Below the pieces are notes generated by a model, which was not told the origin of the DNA, ran no database searches, and was given only the letters and a program-made list of their open reading frames with translations. DNA of 64,000 nucleotides, from positions 380,001-444,000 of the forward strand of contig BSBK01006346.1 in the NCBI GenBank assembly GCA_027943335.1. The letters are read 5' to 3'. The stretch comes from Chamaecyparis obtusa (Eukaryota > Streptophyta > Pinopsida > Cupressales > Cupressaceae). Of this stretch, positions 59,181 to 64,000 are shown piece by piece. Each line of letters begins with the position of its first letter. The first letter of the stretch is position 1. Made by a program: the position numbers and the translations under genes.

Positions 59181-59401
59181 TACTATTTGGATACAGGGAG
59201 AGTTTTTCATTGTTATATTCTTTCAGCCCCATTTCAGCTATACAGGGTGGTTTCAGTTATTTAGGTTGGTTTCGTCATTGATGTCAAAAAGGGAGAAATA
59301 AGTCGGGGTGCTACTTTATTTCAGAATAAGTCATTTTGTTTCTGCATTAGTTTAGAGCTTCTTTATTTCAGTTTGACTTCAAATGGAGTTGCAATCAATG
59401 A

Positions 59402-59414
59402 CAAAGGGGGAGAT
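59402..59414 (+). promoter_or_regulatory. Polypurine tract of element E
   Basis: CAAAGGGGGAGAT lies just before the 3' LTR, nearly identical to that of element B. Confidence 0.75.
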
Positions 59415-60403
59415 TGTTGAATATGTTGTCGTTGATGTCAAAGGTTGATGACCAAGGTCGTATAAATTTTAGAGGATTACTCTAAGTTATAGAGATTTGG
59501 TTTGAGCTGCTTGAGGTGTTTGAGTTGCTTGAGCTGCTTAAGCAGGTTCTGTGTACCTACTTCAGCACCTTGTCAATTGCTTTCTTGTCCACTTCCTTGC
59601 CATGTCAAATTATTTTCTATGTCATTGTTTGAATATTCAAAGGGATCGGTTCCATGAAATTTTAAATGTGGTGGCTAAACGTGGCATTTTAAATGTGGTG
59701 GCAAATATAAATAAGCCTTCATCTCATGTGGATGATGTTAGAAATTAAATATTATTTATTCCTCCCATTTTGGTCTGACAGCTTCATAAATGAATGGTGT
59801 GTTCACTACTTTCTTTAGTTTAGGCTTTAGAGTCTGTTTAATGACTCTGTGTTGACCAAGGTGTTGTGCGTTTTTAAAAAGCTTGTCTTCAACCATTTTT
59901 GTTTGAGGTGTCGTGTTTTTCTTGGTCAACGGGATCCAACATATCCTTTTTTGAAATAGACAATATGTTCAATGGTTTGTTAAAAAAATGTGTGAGCTTG
60001 ACAGAAGAATGCATGGAGGTTTGCCATAAAAAAGGCATGGTTGAGTATGACTGCTGTATTGAATGGTCGCGCTTATGGGAGTGGAGTTTGAAATAGTTAT
60101 TGTTGGGAAGAAATAGATATGGAAAGGCATCAAATGATTTTTATGGTGTAGCTTTATTTATGAACAAAAAGAAAAGCAGGGATCAAAGAAGGGGTGTAGT
60201 TTGGTGCTCATTTTTCTTCTAACGTATTTTTGGTGGCTGTGGTTGAATTGAAATAAAGACATGGCTGTACGAGGGTTGCTAAAAAAAGAATAGAGCATGC
60301 TAGTGAAATTATAGAGGCTCAAGCATTGATTTCTGGGTGTTTTCATCACTATCTTTGGTTATTGTTAGTGGATGAGTTAGTGTATGCTTGGTGCGTGATT
60401 TTT
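59415..60403 (+). repeat. 3' LTR of element E, truncated by element F
   Basis: It matches 55945 onward up to GGTGCGTGATTTTTA, which aligns with the same words near 56870-56888. The rest of the LTR should lie beyond element F, outside the window. Confidence 0.75.
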
Positions 60404-60569
60404 AAAATATTCTTAATATTTTGTATTGAATGAATAATTTACAAAGAGCTAGAAGCTCTCATATATACAATACGAAAGATACAAAAAAATAGCAACTATC
60501 TAAAGATAGATTGCAAAAGAATTGCAGTGAGCATTAAAGAAACTCACTAATATTAGAAATATTCTAATA
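60404..60569 (-). repeat. 3' LTR of element F
   Basis: On the minus strand it starts TATTAGAATATTTC after the purine tract ATTATGGGAGGG and ends AATATTAAGAATATTT. It is about 166 bp, short as in many Copia elements. The end at 60404 is set by where the match to the element E LTR stops. Confidence 0.65.
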
Positions 60570-62234
60570 CCCTCCCATAATGCTCAATCTATCAATAACA
60601 CCAATAGCCCCCCTGAATTTTACAAATTTATTAGAACCGAGAGACTTGGTGAAAATATCAGCAGACTGCTCTAAGGTAGGAACATACAGCAACTGAATAG
60701 ATTTGTCTTCAACTAGCTGACGAATGTAATGACAATGTGTTTCAACATGCTTAGTTCGTTCATGGAAAACTGAATTCTTTGCCAGTTTGAGCACTCCTTG
60801 ATTATCACAAAATATAGGAGTCGGTCATGATTGGGGAACATGCATATCTGCAAGCATCCGCTGAAGCCAAATTGCCTCACAAGCTGCCTTAATTGCTCCC
60901 CGATACTCTGCTTTAGTCGAAGACAGAGCCACCCCCTGTTGTTTCTTGCTAGTCCATGTCACAACACCAGATCCCAAATTAAATACATATCCAGCAGTAG
61001 ACTTACGATCATCAACAGAGCCGGCCCAATCTGAATCTGTGTAGCCACATAGTGTAGGGTCAGGACTCCGAGTGTACAGGAGGCCATAATCAGAAGTACT
61101 GCTTACATAGTGCAGGACACACTTTGCAGCTGTCCACTGATCAGCCTTGGGAGCTGTCATAAACCGGGATATGTAGCTTACTGCAAAACTGATGTCAGGT
61201 CTGGTGATAGTAAGATAAATGAGACCACCGACTAGTTGTCTAAACAAAGATTCATCCACAGTAGGTGAAGCGGACTGAGCTGACAATTTAAGCCCGGGTT
61301 CCATAGGAGTGGAGGCAGGTTTACAATCTTGCATTTTGAACTTGTCCACAAGATTTCTGGCATATTTGGACTGAGAAATAAAGATACTGTGCTTAGTCTG
61401 CCAAACCTCAATTTCGAGGCAATAGTGCAAGAGTCCTAAATTTGTCATATCAAAGGTGTGACATAGATCTTGTTTGATTTCAATTATCAAATGTTCTAAA
61501 CTGCCAGTAATGATTAGATCATCCACATAGACAACTATAAACAATATAGCGTCACCCACATGTTTGATATACAAATTTGAATCTGATGGACTTCGCTGAA
61601 AACCCTAATTAGTTAAATATCTATCAATCTTCATGTACCAGGTCCGAGGGGCTTGTTTCAGACCATAGAGAGCTGTGACAAGTTTACAGACTTTGTGTTC
61701 CTGACCAGCAACCTTAAATCCAGGAGGTTGTATTATGTATACTTCTTCTTGCAAATCACCATTCAGAAAGGCACTCTTAACGTCCATCTGATGGACTTTC
61801 CAACCAAACTGAGTTGCTAAGGCAAGAACTAGCCGTACGGTACTCATTTTTGCTGTAGGAGCAAAAGTCTCCTCATAGTCAATGCCTTCTTTCTGAGAGA
61901 ATCCACGAGCAACAAGACGAGCTTTATACTTGTCTAAGGTTCCATCAGCTTTGTATTTCACCTTGTACACCCATTTGCAACTAATGGGCTTCTTCCTTGA
62001 AGGAAGATCAGAAAGGACCCAAGTGTGATTTTTCTGAAGACTTTGAAACTTTGTTTTCATAGCCTGTTCCCACTCAGAAATACCGTTAGCCTTAGAATAG
62101 GTTTGAGGCTCATAGACACTATGAATGTTAGCCATAAGAGCAAAATTAACTGTAGGTTGCTGTTTGCTCTCATTTCTAGAAACTCTACCTTCGATGAGCT
62201 CATCATCCCTGAGATCACTAATAGTTTTAACCCA
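60570..62234 (-). pseudogene. RT and RNase H of element F
   Basis: The RT starts near 62135 with WEQAMKTKFQSLQKNHTW, then WVYKVKYKADGTLDKYKARL, VHQMDVKSAFLNGDLQEEV and LYGLKQAPRTWY. A TAG at about 61602 interrupts it, then the catalytic IVVYVDDLIITGS is at about 61525. RNase H shows GYTDSDWAGSVDDRKSTAGY, LSSTKAEYRGA and FCDNQGVLKLAKN, with a TGA near 60817. The last part (HCHYIRQLVEDKSIQL) ends at TAA before the LTR. All catalytic residues appear present. Confidence 0.88.
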
Positions 62235-63569
62235 CTATTTGGGCCGGATCTTTGGAGGAGCTGGAGGAGGTTCTAGAGCAGCAATCAGGACAGGAAGAGG
62301 ATCATGTTCGGGAGCCTCAATAGGATCAGCATCAAGTGCCCTAGGACAAGCATTATCTGTATCATCCCTCCCATCAGGGGGTGCTAAAAGAAGAGGAACC
62401 CTGTGAGATTGTTCCTCAAAACACTGCTCAGAAGAAGACAAAAAAGGTCCTCGAGTTTCATCAAAAACGTCACAACTAAAGATAAGATGATCAGTATCGA
62501 TCTCTATCAATCTGTAGGCCTTATGATTGTCATTGTACCCTATCATCATGAGTCTTTGACTCTTGGAATCTAATTTGGAGTGTTTAGCATCAGGAATCCA
62601 AACATATGCAAGAGAGCCAAAAATCTTCAAGTGGCTGATCTTGGGCTTACAACCAAACCACAACTCTTCTGGAGTTTTGTGCTTGACAGCCTGAGTAGGA
62701 GAGCGATTAAGAAGGTAAACAACAGTAAACACTGCTTCTGCCCAATACTTATTAGGAACACTCCTGTGTTGTAACATAGAACAAGCCATCTCAATAATCG
62801 TACGATTGCGACGCTCAACAACACTGTTTTACTGAGGAGTGTAGGGTGTGGTGAATTGGCGTTTGATGCCATGTTCAGCACAAAAATTAGAAAATGCAGT
62901 AGAACAAAATTCCCCTCCATTATCTGTTCTAAGAGAGATGATACTGCAGCCAAACTCGTTTTCAACCAAAGACTTAAAGTTCTGAAATGTACTAAAAATG
63001 TCGGATTTTTGTTTAAGAAAGTACACCCACATCTTTCTACTAAAATCATCAACAATAAGCAAAAAATATTTGCAACCAGTAACTGAAGATGTATTCATAG
63101 GACCACAAATATCAGCATGAAGTAATTGAAGTACCTGAGATGCACGCCAAGAATCTCCACCTTTGAAGGGAGTTCGATGTTGTTTGCCAGCTTGACAGGT
63201 GTCATAGACTCCAAGATGCTGCGTCTGAATTGGAGGTAGACCAGAGACAAGTTCCTCCCGGGACAGCTGAGAGAGATACTGGATGTTGAGATGTCCATAT
63301 CTCTGATGCCACAAAGTACTGAGAGATAAATCACGAGCTGCCATAGCTATTTCAGGAGAATCACCAGTGTTAGTAAGGTGATATAGGCCATGATCCTCTA
63401 GACCAGTAGCAACAGTAAGATGAGTCTCTCGATCAATAATGGAGCATTTGTGGGCACTGAACACCACATCCAACTGAGGAGAATTTTTCATGATCTGACT
63501 CACAGAGAGTAGATTGAGAGCCATACCAGGAATGTAGCACACATTGAGAAAGATGAGCTGACATCCACC
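62235..63569 (-). pseudogene. Pre-integrase and integrase of element F
   Basis: The zinc-binding start is WHQRYGHLNIQYL and YDTCQAGKQHRTPF; the first Cys of the CXXC pair is Tyr. Core motifs are HADICGPMNT (Asp), SLRTDNGGEF (Asp) and VVERRNRTI (Glu). A TAA at about 62828 sits in the conserved PQxNGVAER block, and a TAA at about 63567 lies before the pre-integrase text. The C-terminal part (62235-62789) has AEAVFTVVYLLNRSPT and FGSLAYVWIPD. It would insert the cDNA into the genome. Confidence 0.87.
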
Positions 63570-64000
63570 TTATTGTATCTGAACATTTCCCCTGCCAATA
63601 ATTTTGAACTCTTCTCCTCCGCCAAACACAACTGAATCACTGCAGGTATAGAAGCCTATAAACCAGTCACGTCGATGAGAAAAATGATGTGAAGCACTAG
63701 AGTCGATATACCAAGCGGACGACTGGGCTAGAACAGAAGGGCTTTTAGCCATAAAGCATAGAAAGCAGACTCCTTTTTCTTAGAATGTTCAACAACATTT
63801 GTCTGTTGATTTGACCCTCCCAACTTCTTTTGTTCGGAAGCGAGTCGCTGACGGCAATCTTTCATGTGGCCGTACTTATGACAGTAATGACGCTGAACAC
63901 TCTTCTGCTGAGAGCTGCCGGAGGATTGATGTGGACTGCCCTGTTGTGATGACTGAGAAGACTAAAATTTAGCTGCAAAAGCTTGTTTTGACAAGGATGA
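63570..64000 (-). pseudogene. End of gag and protease of element F (partial)
   Basis: The protease motif WYIDSSASHHF is at about 63695, with DSS where DSG or DSA is usual. Upstream on the minus strand (about 63890-63850) a zinc knuckle reads HYCHKYGHMKDC, where Tyr replaces the second Cys. A Gln/Ser-rich part follows to the window edge at 64000, where gag is cut. Confidence 0.75.

Larger units (their letters stand above)
55945..60403 (+). mobile_element. Element E: non-autonomous Copia-like element with gag only
   Basis: The 5' LTR is 55945-57481 and the 3' LTR starts at 59415; both begin TGTTGAATATGTTGTC. The 3' LTR is cut at about 60403 by element F. The interior (57482-59414) is 1.9 kb and carries gag and a protease-like remnant, with no integrase or RT. 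Its gag knuckles resemble those of element B. No TSD can be checked because the right end is lost from the window. Confidence 0.8.
60404..64000 (-). mobile_element. Element F: Copia retrotransposon, nearly intact, runs off the window
   Basis: A short 3' LTR (about 60404-60569) is followed on the minus strand by RNase H, RT, integrase, protease and the end of gag, all in one frame. Five or so stops break it and no frameshift is seen. It is inserted in the 3' LTR of element E. Its 5' LTR and the start of gag lie beyond 64000. Confidence 0.88.

Noticed and set aside
1..64000. CRISPR arrays, bacterial operons, rRNA or tRNA genes
   Set aside because: No regular spacer-repeat array, no polycistronic gene cluster and no complete tRNA or rRNA fold was seen. 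The repeats found are LTRs, TSDs and tandem duplications.

Overview
The window is nuclear DNA of a large-genome seed plant. The introns, a thioredoxin-domain gene with plant-type residues, PPR and SAR1 fragments, and plant-type Copia, Gypsy and L1 elements all fit. A gymnosperm is my inference from the retroelement load, long LTRs and very long introns; it is not proven. Nothing looks bacterial or viral in the free-living sense.

Layout, left half. Positions 1837-28065 are one nest of four LTR retrotransposons, each dated by its own target-site duplication (TSD). A Gypsy element (A, 1842-28060, TSD TTTTA) was hit in its 5' LTR by a Copia-like non-autonomous element (B, 1951-23436, TSD GATCT). 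B was hit inside a long unrecognised ORF by a long-LTR Gypsy element with two RNase H domains (C, 5883-20145, TSD GTATC). C was hit in its pol region by a 2.5 kb non-coding LTR element with a GC-rich core (D, 11992-14468, TSD AAATA). D's LTRs differ by one base in 334 by eye, while B's LTRs differ at several percent, which agrees with the order of insertion.

Middle. Positions 28066-34200 hold AT-rich intergenic DNA, one SAR1 GTPase exon relic (minus), a PPR pseudogene (plus) and a decayed non-LTR retrotransposon (32365-33945). The only apparently functional host gene is a homologue of thioredoxin domain-containing protein 9 (TXND9/PLP3-like). Eight exons lie from 34353 to 40778 on the plus strand and encode about 194 residues with all phases matching. 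Its last coding exon was not found, so intron 8 would have to exceed 23 kb or the gene is broken.

Right half. A full-length L1-type LINE (41597-50671, 15 bp TSD) sits downstream of exon 8. It is followed by a minus-strand PPR pseudogene, a 552 bp tandem duplication, and a second nest. In that nest a Gypsy-type long LTR (52820-55696) carries an inverted DNA-level copy of TXND9 exon 4 with its flanking introns. A non-autonomous Copia-like element (E, 55945-about 60403) lies in the Gypsy interior. An almost intact minus-strand Copia element (F, about 60404 to beyond 64000) has cut E's 3' LTR.

Most in-frame stops in the element genes sit where a C-to-T change of CAG, CAA or CGA would make them. 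This is what methylation-driven deamination of silenced repeats would leave.
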